Translations under genes and position numbers: made by a program | Shown: positions 34,171 through 45,426 of the stretch, piece by piece | Numbering within the stretch: the first letter of the stretch is position 1 | Layout: each line of letters opens with the position of its first letter | Assembly: GCA_949987705.1 (NCBI GenBank) | Contig: OX465281.1 | Location: 177,458,516-177,522,515 of the forward strand | Source: Thereva unica | Taxonomy: Eukaryota; Arthropoda; Insecta; Diptera; Therevidae | Length of the DNA stretch: 64,000 nucleotides | Direction of reading: 5' to 3' | Notes under the pieces: model-generated | Database searches by the model: none | What the model was told of the DNA's origin: nothing | The model's input: only the letters and a program-made list of their open reading frames with translations

Positions 34171-35386
34171 TTATATAAATTAACTTTCTGCAAAAAATAA
34201 GGTGATTATTCCCTATCAGCGATTAACAATATAGAAACAGTTTTAAAATATGTAAATAATACTAAACAAATATTTATAAAATATTATGTTAATCTTATAG
34301 AAATGTCCGCCTAAAATAATATTTATGAAATATTAATATAATATTATAAAAATATTTTTGTAACATTTTAAAAACATTATTTTTAATAATTCACAAATAT
34401 TTTTTTATTATTTGTACATTTATTCATTATAATGTACAATTATATATTATTTTGTACATTTATTTATTATTTTAAAAATATTTTTGTAATATTTCAAAAT
34501 TTTATTTTTTTTGAAAATTTTGAAAATGTAGCAATATTATATTAATATTTTATAAATACATATTTTACAAATATTTTTTAAAGAGGACATTTAATAGTGC
34601 TAAAGTATTTATTTACAATTTTTTTAATATTATAGAAATATTTCTAAAATTTGAATATTTAATTACCTACATATATTTCGCAGATTGGCATATGGTTAAC
34701 TATTTCAAGCCACATAGAATATTCTTATAGAATAAAATATAATTTGATAGAATTGGATTGCAACTTTTTTACTAAATCAAATGTTTAGAAACATTTGTGG
34801 TTTATAATATCTACAACCATGATGCATATATTAATAAAAAAAGAACTTACGTCAATTTATTTCTTGCAAAACAGAAGAGTATAATATGCACTGTTGTTTC
34901 TACAATGTAGAACACGTTTGGCATGCGGCAGAATTCCACATACATTTAATTTCTCCACAACGCCTGCTGTTTGTGTTATTGGCCGTTATATTTTAAAAGT
35001 TTTCCCCGTCGTTTTTTGTGTAAATTTTTTATTGTGAATAACAAACTGAAAATTGGGCTTTATTATGTTCTCAGAAATTAAATTTAGGAATTTTTAATCC
35101 CTAATCCCCAAGATGCCCTCTGTGAATAGATTTTTTGGAACAAAAATTTAGGATTTGTAGTCTGCATACGAAATTTCTGTGAATCTAATGTTACGAAACT
35201 GAATTCTGAGACGATACCAAAGCCTGATTTCTGTTTTTCTTCGTAATTAAAGAAATGTATGAAAAACAAAATCTCATGTCTAAAGTAGATCTGACAAATC
35301 ACCAAAACTTCCAACCTCTACCCCTTCCCCCTTCAAACCACCCAACATTTTTGCACCCCCTGACAAAAATTCTGCCGGCGCCCTTG
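34171..35386. other. AT-rich 5' part of the hAT element, no gene
   Basis: Contains reiterated AATATTT and TTATTTGTACATT motifs (34330-34660) typical of AT-rich non-coding element sequence. No transposase N-terminus could be recovered. Confidence 0.6.
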
Positions 35387-35632
35387 ATTGCACCCCATCT
35401 ATGACAAAGAATAGTGAACACCATCTATGGAAATATTACATTACTCTTCGTATTACCTATAATTATCAATTTCCATAAAATATACAAAAAACATTTCATA
35501 AATAATAGAAAATCTGTTGTCATAATTCAGTTGTTTACTTCCTTCGAAACTTTTTACATATCGTGCATTGGAATGTACCTTTTTACGTAAGCATGAATAA
35601 ATATGTTTATTGCCACATTCCTACAAGTTAGC

Positions 35633-35705
35633 GTTTGGAGTAATGAGAAAGCGCTAGATCGGGGTGCGAAAGGACCAGGGTTCGATTCTTGGTATGCTTT
35701 TAATA
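35633..35705 (+). repeat. tRNA-like block in copy C
   Basis: GTTTGGAGTAATGAGAAAGC followed by ACCAGGGTTCGATTCTTGGT, whose last 20 bases form a T-arm-like hairpin with a TTCGATT loop. The rest does not make a convincing cloverleaf. It is the same block as in copy B at 22551, so it is a dispersed tRNA-derived sequence. Confidence 0.6.
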
Positions 35706-36267
35706 TAAAGGGCTGATAAAATTTTTAGATTTGGGGCAAATCGTTTGAAAAATTTTTGTAAAATATTAAAAATTCTGAAAAAAAATCACTTCCTTATATT
35801 GATGGACTATAAGGATGGTCTTAAATACATTGTTCGTGCAATTAAATTTATAAATTTTCATTCATTTCAGTAAGCGTTTATATGCCCTGGTAAAAGTTAG
35901 ATATCTACTTTTCGTTTTAAACCTACCAAATGTTTCGTTTAAATCATACATATTTTTTGTGACAAATCCACAGCGAAGTTCGAAAAAATGAATTTTTGTT
36001 TTGGTCTACAGCACCACCTACATGACTATAAACTATAATAAAATGAACAGCATATAAAATATGCATATAAACAAATAAATACTTTATATTATTCCCGCGA
36101 AATTTCTTAATGATTTATAAAGCCGCCGAAGAGCCATAAAAACTCAAGAAAAGGATTTTTTTGCACTTTTAATTAAATAAATGTTTATGCTCTCCTGAGT
36201 ATCATTATTAAATAATATAATTTAGTGAGAAATATAATCAAAACATGTTACACCCAAGTAAAAAAAA

Positions 36268-36362
36268 TTGTATTTCACCATTTTGCGGCCGGGGATTGAA
36301 CTTGGTTCCCCTGGGATAGGACTCCAGCGCCTTACCTCTAGGCTACCGATATATGGACTTTA
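36268..36362 (-). repeat. tRNA-derived block, minus strand
   Basis: Minus strand reads GGTAGCCTAGAGGTAAGG then GAACCAAGTTCAATCCCCGG, A-box- and B-box-like sequences at tRNA spacing. It is also present in copy B. The T-stem does not pair, so a functional tRNA is unlikely. Confidence 0.6.
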
Positions 36363-36619
36363 TTAGAAATCTCTTTATTGTTGTTTAAATATACTTCTGG
36401 TTGAAATTTCCAGACCATTTTCTTAGTTTTTGGTCTTTTGACCAAGAGCTACATTTTGAGATATGGCCCAAGTCTGTAGCGACAGTACTTTCAGAGATGA
36501 AAGTAGGCTTCACACGGACAGAGCCTCTGTATAAGCTTTTTTTTTTTGAAAAAGCTAAAAACTGTTAAAATTAGTCCAACCTAAACATTTCATAGGCACC
36601 AAACAAATTACTTTAGTGT

Positions 36620-36730
36620 TTGCAAAACTGGTAGAAGGCCGGTGGGAGAGTACGTAGCGCGTTGGATCCTCGATCCAGCGGCGTGTGGCGTTGCAAGTTC
36701 GAGCCTGGTCGGTCGGGCCAGATTGTTTTC
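36620..36730 (+). repeat. tRNA-derived block
   Basis: GGTGGGAGAGTACGTAGCGC leads to GCAAGTTCGAGCCTGGTC, giving A-box-like and B-box-like motifs. It lies just past the end of repeat copy C. No acceptor stem was identified. Confidence 0.5.
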
Positions 36731-36789
36731 TTTTTCTCTTTTTCTTCTTTCTGAAATGATTTATTAACATATTAGTCAATCACTGATAG

Positions 36790-36870
36790 TATCTGCCATG
36801 GCGCAGAGGGCTATGGAAAAGTACCCTCATCTGGGGGCTTTGTGTTCGATTCTTCGGCTCGCGGTGATTT
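36790..36870 (+). repeat. tRNA-derived block followed by T/A-rich tail
   Basis: GCCATGGCGCAGAGGGCTAT has a good A box (TGGCGCAGAGG), and TTGTGTTCGATTCTTCGG a good B box. It is followed by a T-rich stretch. SINE-head-like. The longer frame at 36798-37103 across it has no domain. Confidence 0.55.
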
Positions 36871-37274
36871 TTTTTTTTTTCGTTATAATAATTTTTTTTA
36901 ATTTCCTTCGGGGAATTTTGTTTTATATGAAACAAGTTTTTGACGTGAATACGTCTCCAAATTTGCTTCCAGAACAAAAACCGATGATAACGAAATTATG
37001 GCATATAGTTTTGGTTTGCAGCTCAAAAACTATTGTTTATATTGAGAAATTAAAATACCAAGACTTGGGTGGAGAATTAAAGTATTTTATTGTTTACATT
37101 TGATTTCCCACCTATCAATGAAAATTAAGCTTATAGTTTCTTGATTTGTATGTGTGTGTACTGTAAACAAACGTTGAACTTGATTTTGACCCACTTCCAT
37201 ATAACCGATCAACTGCAAATTTTACACATATTTTTTTTTATGTGGCAGTGCTAAGCTCAGGAGTCACCCTTTGT
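36871..37274. repeat. Dispersed repeat related to 40.9 and 55.1 kb
   Basis: GGGGAATTTTGTTTTATATG resembles 40925-40945, and TTTTGACCCACTTCCATATA matches the reverse of 55120-55140. No gene. Confidence 0.5.
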
Positions 37275-40200
37275 ACTACCAGTCCGTCATGTCATTTGTC
37301 ATGTCATGGTGCAATGTCTAGCAGTAAGCTTAGTACGGGAGGGAGGGAGGGGGAATAGGTTAAGGATTATAAAGGTACGGGGGGGTATTGAAGAAGGTGG
37401 TGATGAACCCTGCGTTTGAACTCTTGGATGTTGTAGGAGCTCGGAAAAACTGACTGCGAGAGATTATTCCACAGTCGAGTTGTTCTATTTACAAACGAAA
37501 TCATATCTTGTTGAGTGCGTGAAAGGGGGAGTTGCAGGTGGAGGGAATGAGACGAGTGGGCTAATTTGGTGTTGCGGGTATAGGATTGCCGTGGAGGCAG
37601 GAGAGCTTTTAGCTCGGAGGAACAGTCACTATGATAGTAGCGATAAAATTTTGTCAGTGCAGCGGTGCTACGGTGGCTCAAGGGGTCGATGGTGGAGCAA
37701 ATGGTGTCGCCATCAATTAGTTTAAGGGCCCTTTTTTGGACCTTATCTAACCATGCCAAGGTGGTTATTGGAGCGCCGCCCCAAACGATGGAGTTATATT
37801 CGAGAAGAGGCCGAATGTAGGATTTATAAATAACAGCACGGGCCGATGGCTGGAGGAGTAACTTGCACCTTTTAAGATATCCCAAGCACTGAGATCCTTG
37901 TTTGGCGATTTGGAATATGTGGTCATTCCATCGCAAGTATTTGGCTAAAGTCACGCCTAAGATGTGTAGGGATGGGTCGGCCTTAAGTACCACGTCATCC
38001 ACTTTCAAGGATGGTGAGGTGTTGAACTTCTTTTTGGAGATAAAACAGTACTTGGTTTTGTAGGAGTTGAATTCAACACGATTCTTCTTTCCCCACTCTA
38101 GAATCAGCTTAATGTCGTTATTAATCGACTTGGACATTAGTTCGCGATCATCAAGACAGGATCTGGCATGAGTCTGTCTTGTATCGAATCTGTACGAGTA
38201 AGGTAGAGTACCGTCGTCAGCGAAGCTGAGAAGTGGGTTGGAGGAGGCTGAAAGTAGGTCATTTATAAAAATGAGAAATAGGGTCGGTGATAAAATTGAC
38301 CCCTGGGGGACTCCCGCAGAGATGGGGTGAGATTCAGATTTGACGCCATCCAATACTACCTTAATTGAACGGCCGGAAAGGAAACTCTCAAACCACTTAT
38401 ACAGAAGCGAGTCAATTCCAATAGCTTTGAGTTTAGCTAACAAGGCTGAGTGCCATACTCTATCAAAAGCCTTGGAGATATCCAAAGCAACCAAACTGGA
38501 TTCACCAGATCCATGCAAACTTTGATGGAGGTGCTCCGTAAGGCAAACTAAGACTTTTTTGTCGGAAGCCGTATTGTTTGTCGTTGATAAGTTGGTTGGA
38601 TTCTAGATATCCCATTAGCTTTTTGTTGATTATCGTCTCCATGGTTTTGGAGAGAATAGAAGTAATTGCTATTGGGCGGTAGTTGGAGGGATCGCTGGAG
38701 TCACCTTTTTTCGGTATGGGCTGAACATGGGCAATTTTCCAAGAATCTGGATAAACTCCGGAGAAGTATGATAGGGCAAAAAGTGAGGCGCATTGTTTTA
38801 AGACGATGGGGGGTATATTATCGGGTCCAGTGGATTTATTGGCGTCGAGCTCTTTGAGACACCTGTACACCTCGCCAGTCCTGAAGAAAACCCTGGGCAT
38901 TAAATGAGCATTGAGCTCGAGAACCGGGGGTAGCGTATCAGTTTCGGGCAGAGAAGAATTTGATGCAAACAGAGATGCTAGTAAATCGGCCTTGGATTTG
39001 CTGTTTGTTATCACCTTCTCATTGTGGATAAGTGAAGGGATTGTGGATGAAGTGAAATTCTTCTTAATGGAGCTTGCCAAGAACCAGAAGTTTTTGCTAC
39101 CAGAAGTTGCGTTAAGAAGTTTACTTCTCAACTTGCTGTCAAATGAATTTTTGACATTCCTGATGGTGACTTTACAGGAGTTTCTAAGTTTTATATATTC
39201 TAGACGGAGTGATTCACTCGGAAAACTCTTGTATGCTCGAAAGGCGGCTTCTTTGTTTCTGATTGCATTCATACACTCCTGATTAAACCATCTGTTGGGC
39301 CTAGGCTTCACAGATTTGGTAGAATGAGGAATGAATAAATGCATTCCTGCCTGAATGATCCTGGTGATACGGATAGCGACAGAGTTGATGTTTTTGGTTC
39401 GGAAACACTGGTCCCAGTCAGTGGCTTGGAAATAATGAATAAGCCCCAGCCAATTGGCCTTCCCATAATGCCATACAGTTCTCCTGACTGGTTTGGGAGG
39501 GGTGGGAAATTCGAAAGGGAAGCTGGCACTGACTAAGCAGTGGTCCGAATTGCCGAGAGGTGAATCTACTTCGACGGAGTATCTCGCTGGATGTGAGGTA
39601 AGAAAAAGATCAAGGAGATATCTTCCTTGATCAAAAACATCCGGGACTCTCGTGGGAAGATCCACAATTTGGTGTAAATTATTGGTGTCTGCAAAGAGCT
39701 CAACGTCCTTGCCAGAAACACTGGTGCCATTTGAGTAAGTCAGCCAGTTTACATTGTCAACACTGAAATCAGCCGCAACAATGACTTCACTCAGGATTGG
39801 ATGATAAGAATCCCTATCTGTTCAGAGATAACATCGAATGATGAAGTTGAAGCTTCGTTACTTATGTTAGGGCTTCTGTATAGGAAGCAGAAGAATATGA
39901 CGTGGCTTCGGAAGATGATTTTAATCCAAAGATAATTAAAATCTGAAGTCGTGCTTGAATATATTTTATAATAAGCCACGTCGTCCCTAACATAGATGGC
40001 AATGCCCCTATGGGGGGAGAGATTGTGCACTAAAGTGTACCCCGATATCTGGTAATGACTTAAGTCATTATCGGGTGATATTTGGGTTTCACTAAGTGCG
40101 AAGATTGGGGGTTTATAAGTCGATAAGTCGCACTCAACAAAAGAAAAATTCGCATGAAGTCCACGAATGTTACAGAGGTCAATAGCAAAGCTTGACTTGT

Positions 40201-40300
40201 AACGGGACTTCGGTTGCGCGGGTTCAATCGCCACATTCTTAGGGATATTTTCCGGAATTACATTTGCCGCATCCATCAGAGGCAATAAAATTTGTCCGCG
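37275..40300 (-). mobile_element. CR1/Jockey-group non-LTR element, best copy
   Basis: About 3 kb covering ORF2 and the 3' tail, whose end repeats ATGACATGACAAATGACATG-like sequence. No ORF1 was recognised upstream of 40285, so the 5' end is truncated. Sister copies are at 13280-15085 (plus), 20281-20640 and 42170-42510 (both old). Confidence 0.85.
37367..40285 (-). pseudogene. CR1/Jockey-group ORF2: endonuclease and RT, two frameshifts
   Basis: Three frames in order. 40285-39791 has NIRGLHANFS, FALSETQISPD and HRGIAIYVRDDV of the APE endonuclease. About 39790-38502 has LGNSDHCLVSASFPFEF, ANKSTGPDNIPPIVLKQC and VQPIPKKGDSSDPSNYRPIA. 38518-37367 has LDISKAFDRVWHSALLAKL, AGVPQGSILSPTLFLIFIND, the catalytic SFADDGT and a long thumb region ending at the stop near 37367. 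Frameshifts lie near 39780 and 38520. Catalytic residues are retained. Confidence 0.9.
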
Positions 40301-40640
40301 TCAAAGTGTTATGCCTTTTGAAACGGGGCAAATTTTATCGACCGACAGATTTTGGGCGCGGCACCTGCAGGTCCGGGATGCGAGAGAGGGTAGGGAGCAA
40401 GGGTACTTACTTTTGCTGTTCGTCGGTCGTGTCTATCGTCGATGTCGTCTAGTGAAATGTGGTGAGCCTTCGCGTAGACTGCAGCGCCGGATGAATTTCT
40501 ATTGTTTGTTTTTTTATGGGCTATTGTTCACTATGAATTATGAATTTATGATTTCTCCTTTTTTATGGAATTTAAAATTTTTATTTATTCTGTTTTATCT
40601 TTTTTTATTTCACTTTATGTGTACGTATAGTTCGCATGAC
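40301..40640. other. Possible 5' flank of the non-LTR element, no gene
   Basis: GC-richer sequence to about 40480 may still belong to the element upstream of ORF2. After that it is T-rich and unassigned. Confidence 0.4.
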
Positions 40641-40900
40641 AATACAATCTGATCATTTTGTAAAAAAATCAAGATGGCGGTTCCAAGATGGCAGTCGAAT
40701 TTTGCAATTGGGCTCCCGACTCCCGAGATGGGTATCAAATGGAAGGGTGTGACAGAACACACTTCGCTATGTGGCGTCATTCAAAACCCAAAATGGCGGC
40801 CAACACAAAATATCGGCTTACTTTTTCTTTACAACGTCCTTGTTATGGGTATCGAATGAAAGTGTATGACGAGTATAGTACAGTAAGCTATCGACTTCAC
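40641..40900 (+). repeat. Dispersed repeat, inverted partner at 54.85-55.09 kb
   Basis: GTAAAAAAATCAAGATGGCG, GGCGGTTCCAAGATGGC, TTGGGCTC and GTATCGAATGAAAG appear in reverse order and orientation at 54850-55090. Non-coding; class not identified. Confidence 0.7.
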
Positions 40901-41480
40901 AATAAATATTTCTTTTAATTTCCCCCGGAGAATTTTGTTTCACATTAAAAAAGTTTTTTTTTTAAATTCGTCCAAAAATATGCAAATACATTACTATTTA
41001 GCTACTGCTTAGATTTTTTCGTGGGCGCGGCGGCGTGTTATACCTCTCCGAATGGATTTAAAAACAAGAATCATTCTCGCAATACGTACACTGCATCGTT
41101 GGTTAAACGATACTACGGCAGCGTGTCATACTTATCGTAAAGCTAGGTTCATAAGCAACGATTTAGTTTTTCAAATTGTCTGGCGCAAGTCGAATTGTGT
41201 AAATAAACTGAGTGCAAATGACGAGTGAAAATTACCTCCATTAGTTATTGCGCATTATATTTATACTTATCTACGCGTTATATTGATCGTGATATGGTCG
41301 GAGGAGCAAGTGGTCGAACATCACCGAGCCATATGTATTTGGTACAATCCAAACCTTTTAGATTGTGCAAGTCGAACAGTTGAATACACACGCAAGGATC
41401 TATTTGTTCCGTGTAGACGTACCTTAATAATTTTTTTATATTGCCCCCGAAAAAAATGAATGGACTAAAAAGTACGAAAT

Positions 41481-41863
41481 AAAAAAAATTTAAAAACCGA
41501 CTTCAGAGAAAAACCGCACAAAATGCACAAAAAAGGATGAAATAATTCTTTGTAATTCTTAACAACCTTAATCCAATCAGAATGGATTTAGAAAGAAGAA
41601 TCACTGTTGAAGACGGCGCCAGGTAGTAGTTGACTTTGATTGCACTAACTCTTGCTTCGGGAATTGTTTTCATATCTTTGTTAGGCTTATGCCCTTAATA
41701 CATGACCCACAGGTGTTAGCACCGTCTTCAAAAGTGATTCTTCTTTCTAGATCCATTCTGATTGGATTAATGTTGTTAAGAATTACAAACATTTATTTCA
41801 TCCTTTTTTGTGCATTTTGTGCGGGTTTTTTTCTGAAGTCGGTTTTTTAAAAATTTTTTTTTT
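41481..41863. mobile_element. Fold-back element, about 130-bp arms
   Basis: Left arm from AAAACCGACTTCAGAGAAAA to about 41625 (GAAGACGG). Right arm starts CCGTCTTCAAAAGTGATTCT and ends TCTGAAGTCGGTTTTT. A unique spacer of about 100 bp separates them. No coding and no clear target duplication because the flanks are A/T runs. Confidence 0.85.
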
Positions 41864-42169
41864 GTCGACAATTTTTTCTTCACTATCTAACTCTTACACT
41901 AACTGCTATGCAAGCGAGGACGGGATACCCTGTATATTTTTATAAGTGAGGGTAATCAAGTGTCGCCTTGTGAATAGGACTAAAATCGCATTACGGGATT
42001 TCCAATCATTATTATTTCCAGTTTGTTTTTGGTAAATAGGAACAATATAAAAAGAGATTAAAATGTTATGGAAATGGTTTCCAGGAAATTTACCATTGCA
42101 GGACGATTCAGGTCAAAATTTCAAGTGAGGGTAATCAAGCGACGGCAGTGTATTACCGGAGCCAGTGGC

Positions 42170-42510
42170 GTCCAGCTACATATTTGAGACACTTATACAC
42201 TTCGGCAATCTGAAATAGAACTACGTTCATTGTGTGGGAAGAACAATTTTCGGCAGAAGGTCTCGGGATCGGGGAAAGCAATAGTCCGCCTTGGGTTCGC
42301 TTGCTAGATGAAGTGGTTATGCATGAAATCAAGTGTTTCCCGGAGAATTACATTATTTTATTAAGTTATAAGTGACTTGATTTTCTTGAAAATGGAATTA
42401 CAGGAGTGTCTTAACAGTGCACTCCGAACGAAGTGATTCACTTGTAGAACGTATATACTCTCTATATGCGCTTTCCTTGATTTTATTTATCCTCCACCTC
42501 CAAATAAACG
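42170..42510 (-). pseudogene. Ancient CR1/Jockey-group ORF2 fragment
   Basis: GAGACACTTATACACTTCGG aligns with 38856 and GAACGAAGTGATTCACTTG with 39207 in the best copy, in the same orientation and order. Heavily diverged. Confidence 0.6.
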
Positions 42511-44631
42511 AACCATGCCGCGACATTCCGTTAAATGGAGAATGAACGTACGCCAGTATATCGTACAGACCGGCAACCACAAGCACACTGCACACTGGCA
42601 AGCCATAAGCAACTGACAATAGCCAACAAGCAATATTATCGGTAGCGCCTACTTTACATTAAATTAAAGTAGAGGTCTCACATTAGAGCGAACGAAAAAT
42701 GGTGCTCGTTGCGGAAGCATTATATCTGGCGATACTCAGTGCATATTGAAAAGAGACAGATATTGCTTATTGCTTGTTGCCTCAATGTGAGAGCCGCCTT
42801 GGAGTATGCGGTTAAGAAATCTGTCTTATATATTGAACATAGTCCTTAGGGTGCTATAGCAATCCTCCATCCTAACAATGCTATCGATCTCTTTAAATTT
42901 AAAACCGTCACTCTTCAATTTTTAAAAATCTTTGTGCAGATAGTCACAATAAAATAATAATTTATCTCAGAAAAGATTTTGGACAAGGATTTATCTCCCA
43001 AATGACTTATCATTAAAAAGTTTAATCATTTACTGTTGATTCGTTATTTCAAGTCCGTTCTCTCATTAACCAAAGTAAATAGATTAATGTAAGAAAAACA
43101 AAAACAATTCGTTTATTAACTCTACTTTTACTAGCGGCTTACACTATGTTAATACAGATTTTCCATAAAACTTTTACACACTTCCCAGTATAAATTATTT
43201 GATATTTACAAAATTTCTAAATTTCTATGCTAAAGATAAACAGTTCTTAAAGTGAACATTAAATGAATCTAAACCATTGCTTATCAACTGAATTGAAGAG
43301 GTGGAAGGAAGTACTTATAGGATTCCCCAAAAAAAAATGTCAGAAAATAATCAAAACAGTTAAACCAAGAGCTCCTCTTCGCCCATTGGAGGAGCCGTGG
43401 CATCTATTCGCCTATCTGAATCATCATTTAATGGTAGTATCTCTGTGAAGCAACCTTTCAGGATTCTTTTGCAAAATCCCCCATTCACATGAACTAAAGT
43501 CCTTTTATCGTTCGGCCACGTTCCACTGTAAATAACAAGCGAGAACGAAACGCCAGTTACAGCCTACAACGAAACTTTGCTTCTCTACTCTAGGAGCCCA
43601 TTGCAGACGTCAGACAAAATACCTAGAAGCCCAAATACAGGAGCACAACCACCATCGAAACATTCACCCACGTTACAACGGATCCCAGCCTTATTAAAAC
43701 GCAGAACCGACTTCTGTGCTTTATCAAAAAGGACACAATGCTCCTGCTGTACCCCATCCCTCGAAAATTCATCGGCTTACATACACACCACTTGACAGTC
43801 TGTGCTCCTTGTTTATCTCCCATCAAAGAGCGGCATCCCAGATTCTTTGCGAACGTTCATCTCGAAATTATCTTTTGTGAGACGTTTTTTTTTGAAGGGT
43901 ATCCGGATTCCAGATACCACGATTCCCTTGTCCATGCCCCACACGGATGGTATGGGGAGCACCTGCCTAGGAGCGTTATCAACCCCTAAACGCAATAATT
44001 TAACAGATTACTTTCCTGATTGCTGTGAAGATAATTTTGCAGGACCTGAAAATTCTTAATAATCGCGTGTAAACAAAACGATTCTGGCCCTGAATGAAGG
44101 CTTCACGGTTGGTGCCCAAAGCCTTAAGTCGTCTGTTTTCGATGTCATCAATTTTCGGTGGTCCTTCAGCCTACGTCAGGGCTACGCCCGATGCTCCCAC
44201 TGCTGGAAGTATAATTTATGAATTCTAAAATTGATTAGCAAAAATTAGAATACCCTCGTTTTAGTTTATTGAATTTTAGGGGATGCCAGAGGAGAAGGGA
44301 TAAGGCCAGAATAATGAAATGAGACCATTATGAAATCGGGGAGTCGGAAATGTTATGAGATTAAATGTTTCATCATTAGTCTTCGCAAATGATGTTTAAG
44401 GTTGATTTAATATTATTTTATTTGCTCCTCGCCAGTTAAAATTTGTCAATTGTCGAATGCTTTCTTCATCAGGAAATTTTATTAAAACAATTCAAGTTCT
44501 TCCGCCACTCTTAAGAATTTGGGACTGAAAAACATCGTAGACAAGATATTCTATAAAGACATTCTAAGAAACACAGACAAAAGTTTCTCACACTCTGTTT
44601 ACCTTTAGTCCAATCAAATTAGAGGTTTGAC
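42511..44631. other. No gene recognised
   Basis: Two kilobases with overlapping short frames near 43577-44059 that have no domain. A short inverted pair (AGCAATATTATC near 42630, GATATTGCTTATTGC near 42760) was noted but is too weak to call an element. Confidence 0.45.
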
Positions 44632-45426
44632 TGGAAGATAATTCGGAAGTTGCTGAAAATTGGAACAACCCTTAAAAACATTATTATACATAAGCTGTAG
44701 AGACTGCCACGGGATTGGACGACTGCAAACTTTTTTATTCAAGGTCAAAGTGTCAAAATATCAGTTTTTTGCAAATATATGATAAACCGTACGTCTTATC
44801 AGAAAATTGTGTTTACAACGTTTGTAGATTAGGCGATTATCTACAAAAAAATAGCTTATACATTTTCTCGTAGGAATTGCCATTTCTGAGATATTGTCGT
44901 TTTAATAAGTTAAAATACTCATATTCTATCATTCCCGACTTGTAAAGATCATCAGAAATTTAATAAATCCTTTGTTGGAGTACGCGGCTAATATTTTCAG
45001 GGGTGATTCCTGGATGTCTTTGGAGAAAAAAATTGTTCTACAGAGGGCGGCTATCTCCACTATCCACTAAGATACAGGGTGATAAGGGAAATTTTTTTTT
45101 TAAATTTACTGAAATTTGAATAACTCCTAAAGTAATTATCATAAACTAGCCTAATTAGGCTCATCTTTTAGGTAAATGTGTATTCTTTTATTTGGTATAA
45201 GGCACGGCAACCTGAGTGATTCCGTTCAAAAAATATATAGGCTCAAACGTTGTAAACACAATTTTCTGATAAGACGCATATGTTTGCAAAAAACTGATAT
45301 TTTGACCCTTTGACCTTGAATAAAAAAGTTTGCAGTCGTCCAATCGCGTGGCAGTCTCTACAGCTTATGTATAATAATGTTTTTAAGGGCTGTTCCAATT
45401 TTCAGCAACTTCCGAATTATCGTCCA
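44632..45426. mobile_element. 795-bp fold-back element, about 190-bp arms
   Basis: Left arm 44632-44828 and right arm 45246-45426 are close inverted copies, for example GATAATTCGGAAGTTGCTG versus CAGCAACTTCCGAATTATC and the CAGTCGTCCAATC block. The interior is related to 15690-16110 and includes ACAGGGTGAT. No transposase was found. Confidence 0.85.

Larger units (their letters stand above)
29426..35386 (-). mobile_element. 5.96-kb hAT (Zaphod-like) element
   Basis: Left end CATGGGCGCCGGGAGG, right end (other strand) CAAGGGCGCCGGCAGA. ATTGCACC flanks both sides (29418-29425 and 35387-35394), an 8-bp target duplication. Copies A and B of the host repeat read straight through this site. Inside are minus-strand transposase fragments at 34170-32848 and an RTE insertion. 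The GC-rich ends and the transposase type match the hAT group related to Zaphod and the P52rIPK-like proteins. Confidence 0.9.
29216..36563 (+). repeat. Long repeat family, copy C (split by hAT)
   Basis: Left part 29216-29425 begins GATGTTGTGCCTAGAGACTA, matching the end of copy A in reverse. Right part 35387-36563 runs from ATTGCACCCC to the poly-T near 36540. Relative to copy B, about 1.4 kb is deleted between ATGCTGCTGAAA and AATAATTACCCGCC, near 29370. Everything in 29426-35386 is the inserted hAT element. Confidence 0.8.

Noticed and set aside
36268..36870. Candidate functional tRNA genes
   Set aside because: A- and B-box-like motifs are present, but acceptor and T stems do not pair and some copies sit in dispersed repeats.
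43577..44059. Overlapping open frames of 60-85 codons
   Set aside because: Different frames and strands over the same bases, no motif in any.
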